From Nitrososphaeraceae archaeon (GTDB lineage: Archaea > Thermoproteota > Nitrososphaeria > Nitrososphaerales > Nitrososphaeraceae): a DNA stretch of 10,598 nt. Within the stretch, counting starts at the first letter, position 1; the number at the start of each line of letters is the position of its first letter. The position numbers were made by a program, and so were the translations under genes. The notes below the pieces were generated by a model. It was not told the origin of the DNA, made no database searches, and saw nothing but the letters and a program-made list of their open reading frames with translations. Of the stretch, positions 1 through 6,567 are shown one piece after another. The stretch spans positions 1-10,598 of the forward strand of contig JANWJI010000183.1 in the NCBI GenBank assembly GCA_025449515.1, in the 5' to 3' direction.

Positions 1-196
1 AAGCGTGATTCGGAATGAGGGATGGAGATAAAGAACTCAAATAGTGTTGACTACTTTAGGAAAGCCTCTTAATGAGCGGCACATAGAGATATCGATAATG
101 TATTCTGATCATATAGTCCCGCATTTCATTTTCACATACATTAAATATACTCGTACTCTAATATCGAGAGTCCATAACGTTCTATTATCCGATATT

Positions 197-205
197 CTTA
201 TTTAT
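197..205 (+). promoter_or_regulatory. Candidate TATA box for the small membrane gene at 228
   Basis: The A/T-only core of CTTATTTAT is centred about 27 bp before the ATG at 228. This is the spacing expected when an archaeal transcript starts at the start codon. No Shine-Dalgarno lies before that ATG, which fits a leaderless message. A similar box sits at the same distance before the paralogue at 1308. In AT-rich DNA such a match alone is weak evidence. Confidence 0.35.
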
Positions 206-227
206 CTGTCTATTGCACTCATTAATT

Positions 228-422
228 ATGCAAATAATCTCATCCTATGCAAAGGCCAGGATAATTATAAGCATAATCACAGCGGGATTGATAGTTGCAG
301 CTATTATAATGGAATTGTTGCCAGAGGATATAGCTAAGATCTTTGTCATACCTACTCTAATATCAGCTTTGATGTCGGCTTTGATCCAGATATTTATCGT
401 CAGAAAAACCAATATGATTTAA
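228..422 (+). CDS. Small two-helix membrane protein, ELLPED family, copy A
   Basis: Predicted 64-residue membrane protein of unknown function. Residues about 10-28 and 37-57 are hydrophobic helices joined by a short acidic turn, ELLPEDIAK, and the tail is basic (RKTNMI). It aligns without gaps to the product at 1308-1493, with 32 of 60 residues identical by hand count, including MQxIS at the start, ITxGLI, ELLPED and VIP. The frame opens further upstream with a TTG at 213, but ATG 228 was chosen because the alignment starts exactly there and a TATA-like box lies about 27 bp before it. Conservation concentrated in the loop suggests selected function and possibly a contact between the helices. 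I do not recognise the family. A longer overlapping frame (44-337) is judged a shadow. Confidence 0.65.
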   Translation: MQIISSYAKARIIISIITAGLIVAAIIMELLPEDIAKIFVIPTLISALMSALIQIFIVRKTNMI

Positions 423-543
423 GTAATCTACCCATTAGAAACATGACTATGTCATCATCATTTGAAATCTACCAGAGAACACAGCCAAAATTGTGTAGCA
501 AATTGAAGTCAAACTTATTATGTGCTAAGCAATACCTTTGTTA

Positions 544-675
544 TTCAGGTCAGTTACTGGACTAACTGTACCAGAATTTGATCAAATAAGCAGAGAAATG
601 GGATCGAAATATGAGGAATATGAAAGAAGACGTCTTTCTAAAAGGAAGAGGAAAAGAGATGTTGGTGGAAATTAA
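544..675 (+). pseudogene. N-terminal stub of a DDE_Tnp_4-type transposase
   Basis: The frame reads FRSVTGLTVPEFDQI, then a charged stretch with LSKRKRKRDVGGN, and ends at TAA 673. This is how the N-terminal part of IS5-group transposases with a DDE_Tnp_4 catalytic domain looks: an F-R-x-V/L-T-G-L-x-x-x-E-F motif, then a basic R-L-S-x-R-x-R-x-R stretch before a conserved glycine-rich turn. A TAA at 526 closes the frame upstream. Just before 544 another frame reads YYVLSNTFV, which would fit the preceding residues after a one-base shift. After 675 a third frame reads VLLYLIYF, possibly the next helix of the family. The whole DDE catalytic domain is absent, so this is a dead relic. The identification is from family memory. 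Confidence 0.5.
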
Positions 676-839
676 ATGTGCTACTATATTTAATCTACTT
701 CAAATATTGCAAAATATGAATTTTACAACTGGGATAGCACTGCTCAATGAATTGTATTCTGACGGAATGCCACTAACGATTGGATAAGAATCTGGGTATG
801 AGTTAATGAAGGAGTTTTTTAGATCTTTATTTCATAATA

Positions 840-1179
840 ATGATAATAATGATCTCTGTTGCAATAGATTATTTTAAGAAAAGATTCGGAGAAAACCTAA
901 CATGTAGTGCCTATATTCACATAAACTTAGATGCTCACTCATGTCAGGAGATTAGACGATTTGATTTGACTTGGAATGTTGACTTGTTTATTGTAACTGA
1001 CGCGATAGAGCCAGTCGTAAGAGGAATCGCTGCTGGTATGGTGGCATGATTATAAAGAATTAGACAGTGAGAGTCGAATAAACAGATGGAAAACACATTT
1101 AGCACTTTCAACCAACCAATTTACAAGCTTAGGAGAGCGGACTCCAAAATTCTCACGAATTGCTAAAATGCTAATGTGA
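840..1179 (+). pseudogene. Hypothetical gene, probably frameshifted
   Basis: An ATG frame runs 840-1049 for 69 residues (core IDYFKKRFGENLTCSAYI, later DLFIVTDAIEPVVRGIAAG). At about 1045 a second frame takes over and reads HDYKELDSESRINRW through to LGERTPKFSRIAKMLM, ending at TGA 1177-1179. Both halves have protein-like composition, and a one-base change near 1045-1050 would join them into about 113 residues. I do not recognise the product. No membrane segment or signal peptide is seen. A third frame upstream (659-787, about 42 residues, containing TTGIALLNELYSDGMPL) may be more of the same decayed gene, or chance. No promoter or ribosome site is evident. It lies between the two ELLPED paralogues and beside a transposase stub, which fits a decaying insertion. 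Confidence 0.3.
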
Positions 1180-1277
1180 AGATATTCCACTCAAGTTGCG
1201 ACTGTGCAGTAGTAAATCATGCTAGGATTGCTGATTTCATATGTCGCACATATTGAAGCAGGTGCCGACTCCAACAA

Positions 1278-1286
1278 CTTTATTAG
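1278..1286 (+). promoter_or_regulatory. Candidate TATA box for the small membrane gene at 1308
   Basis: CTTTATTAG is centred about 26 bp before ATG 1308, the same geometry as at 197-205 before the paralogue. It supports a leaderless start at 1308 rather than the upstream in-frame ATG at 1287. Confidence 0.35.
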
Positions 1287-1307
1287 ATGCAGGGAAGCAC
1301 TTTTGTT

Positions 1308-1493
1308 ATGCAAAGTATTTCAAAGTACCCTCTTATTCGAATAGCTATTACATTGATAACTATCGGATTAATTGCTACTGCGATAGCGTTTGAGCTCCTT
1401 CCAGAAGATGTAGCTAAGGCCTATGTTATACCTGTGTTAGTGGCCGCTCTATTTGCAGGCATAGCTCAAGCATCAATTTATAAGAAGTATTAA
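1308..1493 (+). CDS. Small two-helix membrane protein, ELLPED family, copy B
   Basis: Predicted 61-residue membrane protein, paralogue of the product at 228-422. Helix one is about residues 9-28, the loop is ELLPEDVAK at about 29-37, helix two is about residues 38-56, and the tail is basic (YKKY). An in-frame ATG at 1287 would add seven residues, but copy A has no matching residues there and the TATA-like box fits ATG 1308. Differences between copies lie mostly in lipid-facing positions (I/V/A/L exchanges), while the loop and the glycine/proline positions are kept, as expected for a working membrane protein. No function is known to me. It stands alone: the DNA before it is decayed, and the next gene begins about 400 bp downstream behind its own promoter. 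Confidence 0.65.
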   Translation: MQSISKYPLIRIAITLITIGLIATAIAFELLPEDVAKAYVIPVLVAALFAGIAQASIYKKY

Positions 1494-1901
1494 GTCTGCT
1501 AGTGCAGAATAACATTTCGAAAAAACAACAGGATGTCATTTATGAAGAGTAGGACCTTATACTAGTTCAGGATACAACTCACTTAGAGAGTCTTAAGAGC
1601 ACTAGTTATAGTAATACTTTCAAGAGCAATCACAGTGCAAAGTGTATCGTCGTTTCGTACATATTAGTATCACGTTTGTTTATATTGTACTAAGTGAGCG
1701 TACTTCTACTACTTTTATTAGTACTTCTTACAACATTGCAATAGTTGATGAGATAATAGCAAATAATTAAGGAGTAATAATAGCAAGTAGTAATGATGTC
1801 TGCAACCGATCATTATTATAGCAAGAACAGAATCCCTTCTAGCATGGCAAGAAGTTCAAAAATGCATATATATCATCGGATTCCTAATAGAAAGAAGCGA
1901 T
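1494..1901. other. Gene-poor spacer ahead of the secreted-protein gene
   Basis: No convincing gene was found on either strand. The stretch is AT-rich with loose direct repeats such as GTACTTCT twice near 1700-1730 and GTAATAAT/GTAATGAT near 1775-1795. A 39-codon frame (1793-1912) overlaps the TATA box and the start of the next gene and is not credible. The right end carries the promoter described separately. Confidence 0.5.
1866..1873 (+). promoter_or_regulatory. TATA box of the secreted-protein gene at 1902
   Basis: ATATATAT, preceded by an A-rich stretch (1857-1862) that could act as the upstream TFB element, is centred about 32 bp before the ATG. Transcription would start near 1895, giving a leader of about six or seven bases without a Shine-Dalgarno. 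Confidence 0.45.
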
Positions 1902-2510
1902 ATGCCACTTAAAGCTGAAATAATTGCTATCATGATTATAGGAGGTATTTTTACTACAATTAACTCAGTCGCTGTCTATGCTGACACTACATCAGAAGGC
2001 TGCGACCCAACTCTATGGGATCATGTATATCATCCAGCCAGACTGCATACTCTTAAAACTTGCATGACTGTAAGCGGTATAATAGATCATATTAAACGAG
2101 AACCTGACGGTGATCTTCATATCAGAGTCCATCTTGACCCTCAATACAGTAACCTTACTAATTCTGCGAATGATCAGATACAGGCTGGCGATCTAGTTAT
2201 AGAGCCCGTTTGCGATCATGAACCATCACAATCAACTGCTGCAATTGAGGCATGTTCTGGATTTCAAAGTCAGATAGTAATTCCTCCTGAAGGCACTCAT
2301 ATTCAAACTACAGGAAGATATGTGCTAGATACGAGTCCTGCCCATGGATGGACTGAAATTCATCCAGTATCAGACATCACTAACTTGGATTCATCACCAT
2401 CGTTTTTGTCAATGTTCGGAATTCATACTACTCAACCATTACAGCAACACATTATACCATCACAACGACAGCATGTAACGTATGATGATATACCAGACAA
2501 ATCAGAGTAA
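1902..2510 (+). CDS. Secreted protein of unknown function with HGWTEIHP motif
   Basis: 202 residues. A signal peptide is clear: hydrophobic residues about 7-24 end in VYA-D, so cleavage is likely near residue 27 and the protein acts outside the membrane. The mature part holds CDPTLWDHVYHPARL (34-48), a Cys at 54, then DGDLHIRVHLDP (69-80), GDLVIEPVC (96-104), Cys 118, and HGWTEIHPV (148-156). This order (H-P-x-R-L, C-x-x-V-x-G, D-G-D-x-H, H-G-W-x-E-I-H-P) resembles a family of small extracytoplasmic proteins of unknown role that I recall from soil microbes. The short beta-rich pattern suggests an OB-fold-like barrel, which is inference. Cys 34, 54, 104 and 118 could form two disulfides. The His-rich tail from about 160 appears unconserved and disordered. 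It is a single gene behind its own TATA box. Confidence 0.75.
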   Translation: MPLKAEIIAIMIIGGIFTTINSVAVYADTTSEGCDPTLWDHVYHPARLHTLKTCMTVSGIIDHIKREPDGDLHIRVHLDPQYSNLTNSANDQIQAGDLVIEPVCDHEPSQSTAAIEACSGFQSQIVIPPEGTHIQTTGRYVLDTSPAHGWTEIHPVSDITNLDSSPSFLSMFGIHTTQPLQQHIIPSQRQHVTYDDIPDKSE

Positions 2511-3040
2511 CTCTGAAAGAGGATATCATCCTTATCCCTTCCCGATCCAATTTCCAGAGAAATGCAAAAATTACATGGGTTAGCTAAAGATATTTCGTTG
2601 TATTAGACCTATTGGTGGTATAGGTTCTATCGAAAAAAAGCCTTAGTATATCTATTATCGGTTTTGATATTGAGAGGAAATATTTGGATGATGCTGTAGC
2701 AGGCTTATGAACGAAAAGTTGGAGAACTGAATTCCAAAATTTGAAGTACAAGATAGAAATATTTTAGACTCTTTGGATATAGATATTCGTATTCAGTAAA
2801 GAAGGTGATCTGTTTAGAATTAATAAATGAAGATGAGTAAATATATCAAACAGGCAAAAATTCTATCTATATGTTAATTCTATTATTGGGTTCATATCCT
2901 TAAACTTTGGAAAGTGACCTATCAAATGTCTATTGGTATCAAAAGAAAAAGGGAAATATCACAATGTATTTAAAGCTCTTGAGCAATGCCTCGACTTGAA
3001 TTTTATCTAACCTTTATATCGCGATAATAACAGTCTCAAA
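2511..3040. other. Gene-poor stretch between convergent genes
   Basis: No frame above 60 codons lies on either strand. Short protein-like pieces in different frames, such as IIGFDIERKYLDDAVAGL near 2653-2709 and KEKGKYHNVFKALEQCL near 2947-2997, hint at a decayed gene that I cannot identify. A small perfect inverted repeat ACCTAT/ATAGGT (2607-2612 and 2620-2625) has a 7-base loop but no T-tract. The right part probably contains the 3' end of the minus-strand propeller transcript. Confidence 0.4.
2941..2950 (-). terminator. Candidate T-tract terminator for the beta-propeller gene
   Basis: Read on the minus strand this is TTTTTCTTTT, about 90 bases after the stop codon at 3041. Archaeal transcription commonly ends at such oligo-T runs without a hairpin. 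It is the first strong T-run after the gene. Confidence 0.3.
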
Positions 3041-5353
3041 TCATCTAACCTTTCGTTGCCATATTCCTCTACCATGTGTCGCTATACGCAATAATCCGGT
3101 ACTGGAATGCAATCGCATATCATAGATCTGACAATTTGGTAACCCTTTGTTCAACCAGATCCAATTTCTTCCTCCATCGACTGTACGAAAAACTCCTACG
3201 TCGGTCCCAATATACATTGTATCTGATCTAGTATCATCTATGGCTAAAGCATTGACTGGAATATTTGGGAGCCTTGCATCGGTTCCGCTAATGTCAGTCC
3301 ACGTTGCCACCTCCTCATTTGATGAAAGTGATCCTCTATAGACATGTCCTATTTCGTCTCCTGTGGAAAAACCTGATACAACTACTACAAGTTTCGTATC
3401 ATCATTGGGAAGAACACTCATATCCCATATATATCGCCTGGGAAAAGGATCAGAATTAATCTGTTGAACTTTTCGATTACCATTCTTTCCTGTCAAGCGA
3501 TAGATACGTCCAAAATTCGTACCTAAATAAATAAGATGTGAGTTAACATAATTGATTGCAGAAATAAGATCATTGTCAGCAAACTGCAAATCAATATGTT
3601 CTTGAAAGCCATTTTTTCCTTTTGAATCATCTAGATAGAGTATTCTACCACCAATTGCAATATTATTCGAATTAGTCTTATCTAGAGCCAAAGGTGGATA
3701 GAAATTAGAAGCTTGTCCAGAGAACGGATCTGATAAGTCTTCGAAGCTATTAGGCTTCCCTCCATTGTCAGAAAAAGCTAGCGTTAGAGTTGCATAAGTA
3801 TGCCAGATATTATTTGGATCGTTTGGATCAATACAAACAAAGCCGCCATCTCCGTCGTCAACCATGTCAAATGTCGGAATTCCTTCGTATCTTAAAGTTC
3901 CATTATCTTGTGCGCCAGCAAATATTATTTTCTCAGAATCTGGATGCTGCTCCATAAAGTCAAACTGAGTGATACATAATCCTTTATTCATACTATCATC
4001 CCAGGTTTTTCCACCGTCGCTAGATTTGTATATTCCTCCATCACATCCAGCGTAAATTATTTCTGGACTTTTAGAATCAAATGCAAAGGAATGGTTGTCT
4101 GGATGAAATTCCAATCCGATATCTGAAAACTGCCAATTATTATTATTTTTATCACGAGTAGCCTTCCACAATGATATACCACTCAAATAAACAATATTTG
4201 CATCACGCGGGTCTACAGCTACGTTAATATCATAGAAACCCTGAACTCCAAGGTCATTTTGACCATTTCTACGTCCAGGAGGAACATTTATTCTAATTCT
4301 TTTCCAGGTCTCTCCATTATCATCAGATTGATAAAATTGATCTATTACATCATTACCGTTACTTATTAATGTGTAAATTCTATTTGGTTCAGATTTTGAA
4401 ATATCAAGTGATATGCGATTAAAATTTCCGCTGGGAAGCCCTGTAGAAAGCTTTTTCCATTTGGGTTGGTTAGTATTTGCATTAATTGTCTTAAAGATTC
4501 CTTCTTGCCAAAATGCAGCATATGCAATATCTGGATTACTGTTGTCAAGAACGATATCTGTTGCGCCAACGGTAGAAATAGGAGGTAGACCATCTTCCAT
4601 TCTTGTCCAATTTTCACCACTATCAATACTACGGAAAATACCGGATGCCACGCTAGGATCCGCTAACGAAGTTGTGGCAGCAAAAAGGTTAGAAGGCTTT
4701 TTAGGATTAATAGCTATTCGACAAAATCGAGAGTTAATGAATGTGTTCTCACCATTTAATTTCCATGTTTTGGCTGAATCGGCTGTTCTTAAAATACCTA
4801 TTCCATATTGACAGTCCAATCCAAAATTCCCCTCGCCTGTACCTGCATAAAGAATATCAGGATTGGTTTCATCTATTGCTATGGCTCCTATCGCAAGTGA
4901 AAGCATATTATCGGATGTCGGATTCCAGCGTCTTCCTGCATCAGTGGTTTTCCAAACTCCGCCCTGAGCAGCGGCTATAAACATAGTATTGCTATCGCTT
5001 GGATGACTTACTATTGCTGTTATTCTGCCTGAGACTTTTACACGGGTGCCTTTGGGAGAATAGGTCCCCCCATTATTGACTAAGGTTGGCCCAAGTTGCA
5101 TCCAATTACCAACGTCAGATCCATTTGGAACTGGTCCATTTTGCGAAAAAGAATTTTGCCCTGACGACGAATTCTCTCTTTCCTCTGACATATCTTGAGC
5201 ACGTCTAAGTGCAGCAAGACGCTTTTCTGCCAATAAGCGACCTTCGCTTCCAATTTTTTTATCAATATTGCTTTCTATACTACGCAGTGATGGATTATCC
5301 TCCGGTGGTTTAGCGCGTGATTTGTCATCTATCTTGTCTTTGCTTTCTGACAC
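3041..5353 (-). CDS. Asp-box (BNR/sortilin-like) beta-propeller protein
   Basis: 770 residues. Six clear Asp-boxes (S/T-x-D-x-G-x-x-W type) lie at about residues 136-143 (TTDAGRRW), 190-197, 242-249, 343-350 (SDDNGETW), 444-451 (SSDGGKTW) and 724-731 (TVDGGRNW). Degenerate copies lie near 290-299, 528-535 and 678-685. Each sits in a repeat with DP/NP turns followed by I/L-Y-A/I-G (for example NPDILYAGTGEG, 164-175) and a final ATHGRGIW. This is the VPS10/BNR-type propeller often annotated as a glycosyl hydrolase or exo-alpha-sialidase-like repeat protein; the repeats show the fold, not a reaction. The first 80 residues are charged, low-complexity and partly helical (RLLAEKRLAALRRAQ). No signal peptide or anchor is visible, so it may be cytoplasmic or exported by a route I cannot see. 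The start is GTG; no ATG/GTG/TTG lies between it and the upstream in-frame stop. Confidence 0.85.
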   Translation of the reverse strand: MSESKDKIDDKSRAKPPEDNPSLRSIESNIDKKIGSEGRLLAEKRLAALRRAQDMSEERENSSSGQNSFSQNGPVPNGSDVGNWMQLGPTLVNNGGTYSPKGTRVKVSGRITAIVSHPSDSNTMFIAAAQGGVWKTTDAGRRWNPTSDNMLSLAIGAIAIDETNPDILYAGTGEGNFGLDCQYGIGILRTADSAKTWKLNGENTFINSRFCRIAINPKKPSNLFAATTSLADPSVASGIFRSIDSGENWTRMEDGLPPISTVGATDIVLDNSNPDIAYAAFWQEGIFKTINANTNQPKWKKLSTGLPSGNFNRISLDISKSEPNRIYTLISNGNDVIDQFYQSDDNGETWKRIRINVPPGRRNGQNDLGVQGFYDINVAVDPRDANIVYLSGISLWKATRDKNNNNWQFSDIGLEFHPDNHSFAFDSKSPEIIYAGCDGGIYKSSDGGKTWDDSMNKGLCITQFDFMEQHPDSEKIIFAGAQDNGTLRYEGIPTFDMVDDGDGGFVCIDPNDPNNIWHTYATLTLAFSDNGGKPNSFEDLSDPFSGQASNFYPPLALDKTNSNNIAIGGRILYLDDSKGKNGFQEHIDLQFADNDLISAINYVNSHLIYLGTNFGRIYRLTGKNGNRKVQQINSDPFPRRYIWDMSVLPNDDTKLVVVVSGFSTGDEIGHVYRGSLSSNEEVATWTDISGTDARLPNIPVNALAIDDTRSDTMYIGTDVGVFRTVDGGRNWIWLNKGLPNCQIYDMRLHSSTGLLRIATHGRGIWQRKVR

Positions 5354-5545
5354 GGTGTTGCAATATTCTATAACACAACTCTTAAGGTTTTCTCTATTGA
5401 GTACTAATTATTATGATACCGCAAAACACATAGCCTCGAGCTCAACCATAATTCAGTAGTGTATAAATGTTATTTGGCTAAACAGTCATTGAAAGCATTA
5501 TGTGAGCAAGGCAATTTGCAATATTTCATAAATGATGCTTTCTAG

Positions 5546-5866
5546 TTAATGCTTTGTCATATTTTCCAAATCTTTGAATGCTGAGACATTTGCTGTTGGT
5601 TCTGGTTGAGGTGGACATCCTGGTTGTGATGGCTTAATAGGACATAAAGGCCGCATGCAGCTCATATCATGGGGATTATGGACTTTGCAAAGATCCGAAA
5701 ATAAATCATGAGACTGAGTATTTAATGAGTCGTTGTATTTATAGTAATGGACTTGGATGCCAAGTACTTCATTTTCAGAGCAATTGAGTGATATAATGAT
5801 AATTAATATAATAAATATATGTAGGATAAGACCTTTTATCCGATCCAATTGCCTGGACGGAAACAC
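5546..5866 (-). CDS. Small exported cysteine-rich protein
   Basis: 106 residues, unrecognised. A basic N-terminus (SRQLDRIK) is followed by a very hydrophobic segment at about residues 12-28 (ILHIFIILIIIISL), then Cys 29 in LNCS, which could be a lipobox-like cleavage/lipidation site or simply the end of an anchor. The exposed part has four cysteines at 60, 70, 75 and 84 in a Pro-rich context (C-x9-C-x4-C-x8-C), suited to disulfides or metal binding, then a PxP-rich tail. The start is GTG; no other start lies before the upstream in-frame TAA, and a TATA-like box sits about 25 bp upstream, which supports a leaderless GTG start. It lies about 190 bp upstream of the beta-propeller gene on the same strand, too far to assume one transcript. 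Confidence 0.55.
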   Translation of the reverse strand: MFPSRQLDRIKGLILHIFIILIIIISLNCSENEVLGIQVHYYKYNDSLNTQSHDLFSDLCKVHNPHDMSCMRPLCPIKPSQPGCPPQPEPTANVSAFKDLENMTKH

Positions 5867-5886
5867 TCTATTCCTTGAGCTAGCTT

Positions 5887-5895
5887 TTTATTTAA
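5887..5895 (-). promoter_or_regulatory. Candidate TATA box for the cysteine-rich protein gene
   Basis: On the minus strand TTAAATAAA is centred 25 bp before the GTG start at 5866. Its position fits transcription starting at or next to the start codon, and no Shine-Dalgarno is present. Confidence 0.45.
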
Positions 5896-6325
5896 TTGTA
5901 TCTGAATGACTTAAGACTTCTTGAAATCCCATATAATTTCAACGTTGATACCTGGTTTGAATTAACTCATGGCAATATCATGATAATTTTTCATGTTACT
6001 TATATGGTCATCAGTTATCTCCTCTATGGAGCAAGTCATAGAGGAGATCAGCCCAGAGTAGAAGCCGGAAAATATGATAATAATAGTATCACAAGCACTA
6101 AAAATACTAATATTAAGTAACATCTGGGTATGACTAATACTAATCTCTTTTTATAACTATCAAGTGAGTCACACTAGGATATAAGTGCATCAAACAAATA
6201 ACGATAGACATGAAGAAATATAATCTTAGAACCATATCGCAGAAATCGTCAGAAACCTCACTTGGAGTTGAATTTAACTGAGTACAACCTTACTATCTGG
6301 TGACATAAAAAGGAAAGAAGATCAG
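5896..6325. other. Gene-poor divergent intergenic region
   Basis: This separates the minus-strand cysteine-rich gene from the plus-strand cluster. A TTG-initiated 74-codon frame (5896-6120) and a 23-codon frame (6210-6281) have no good start signals and are not called. The region holds the strong hairpin at 6017-6048 and an A/T-rich box AAATATAATC near 6217-6226, which could be the promoter of the cluster that begins at 6326. Confidence 0.45.
6017..6048. repeat. Perfect 12-bp inverted repeat (stem-loop)
   Basis: ATCTCCTCTATG (6017-6028) is the exact reverse complement of CATAGAGGAGAT (6037-6048), with an 8-base loop GAGCAAGT. A 12-bp perfect stem with such a short loop is unlikely by chance in 10 kb. 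There is no adjacent T-tract, so it is not a standard terminator. It could be a structured RNA element, a protein-binding operator between divergent genes, or the end of a lost mobile element. Confidence 0.7.
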
Positions 6326-6550
6326 ATGATCTTGACACTAATGTTAGTGGGAGTTGCAGCAATCGCAGTTCTCATTCCGCTGATTAGTGTTGTAGAATTT
6401 CCTACTATGAATGCTAAATCTTCATCCCAGCCGAGTTTTGGTGATATATGCAAAGAGAATGCATTAAAGTACGAACAACTAGGCTACTATACTGGTGGAG
6501 CAGCACAATTCAATGCAGTTATGGCTACATGTGCTGTTGGCAATAGTTAA
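6326..6550 (+). CDS. Small exported or membrane-anchored protein
   Basis: 74 residues, unrecognised. Residues about 3-23 are a hydrophobic signal or anchor segment (MILTLMLVGVAAIAVLIPLI). The remaining 50 residues should be outside the cell and contain SFGDICKENALKYEQLGYY and two cysteines at 42 and 69 that could form one disulfide. Helix-forming sequence with spaced tyrosines and alanines follows. The ATG is preceded by a purine run AGGAAAGAAG (about 6311-6320), a possible weak ribosome site. The next gene begins 17 bases after the stop, so both are probably on one transcript with this gene first. Protein-like composition and tight spacing support it as real. Confidence 0.6.
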   Translation: MILTLMLVGVAAIAVLIPLISVVEFPTMNAKSSSQPSFGDICKENALKYEQLGYYTGGAAQFNAVMATCAVGNS

Positions 6551-6567
6551 CGATAATCCATAGGAAC

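Noticed and set aside
44..337. 97-codon plus-strand frame overlapping the ELLPED copy A gene
   Set aside because: It starts with GTG, has no family-like motifs, and overlaps in another phase a gene supported by a paralogue.
1793..1912. 39-codon basic frame before the secreted-protein gene
   Set aside because: It covers the TATA box and start codon of the next gene and has no recognisable features.
3005..3053. Direct repeat ATCTAACCTTT near the 3' end of the propeller gene
   Set aside because: Short, only two copies, one inside the coding end; no further copies or structure.
4366..4811. Several long frames on both strands inside the beta-propeller gene
   Set aside because: They lie wholly within a gene with clear Asp-box repeats and show no domain of their own.
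5897..5910. 14-base exact match TGTATCTGAATGAC also found at 9423-9436
   Set aside because: One such match between two AT-rich places in 10 kb is near chance expectation, and the flanks differ.
5896..6120. 74-codon TTG frame containing the hairpin
   Set aside because: No ribosome site, rare start codon, and the frame spans a perfect inverted repeat; the composition is not convincing.
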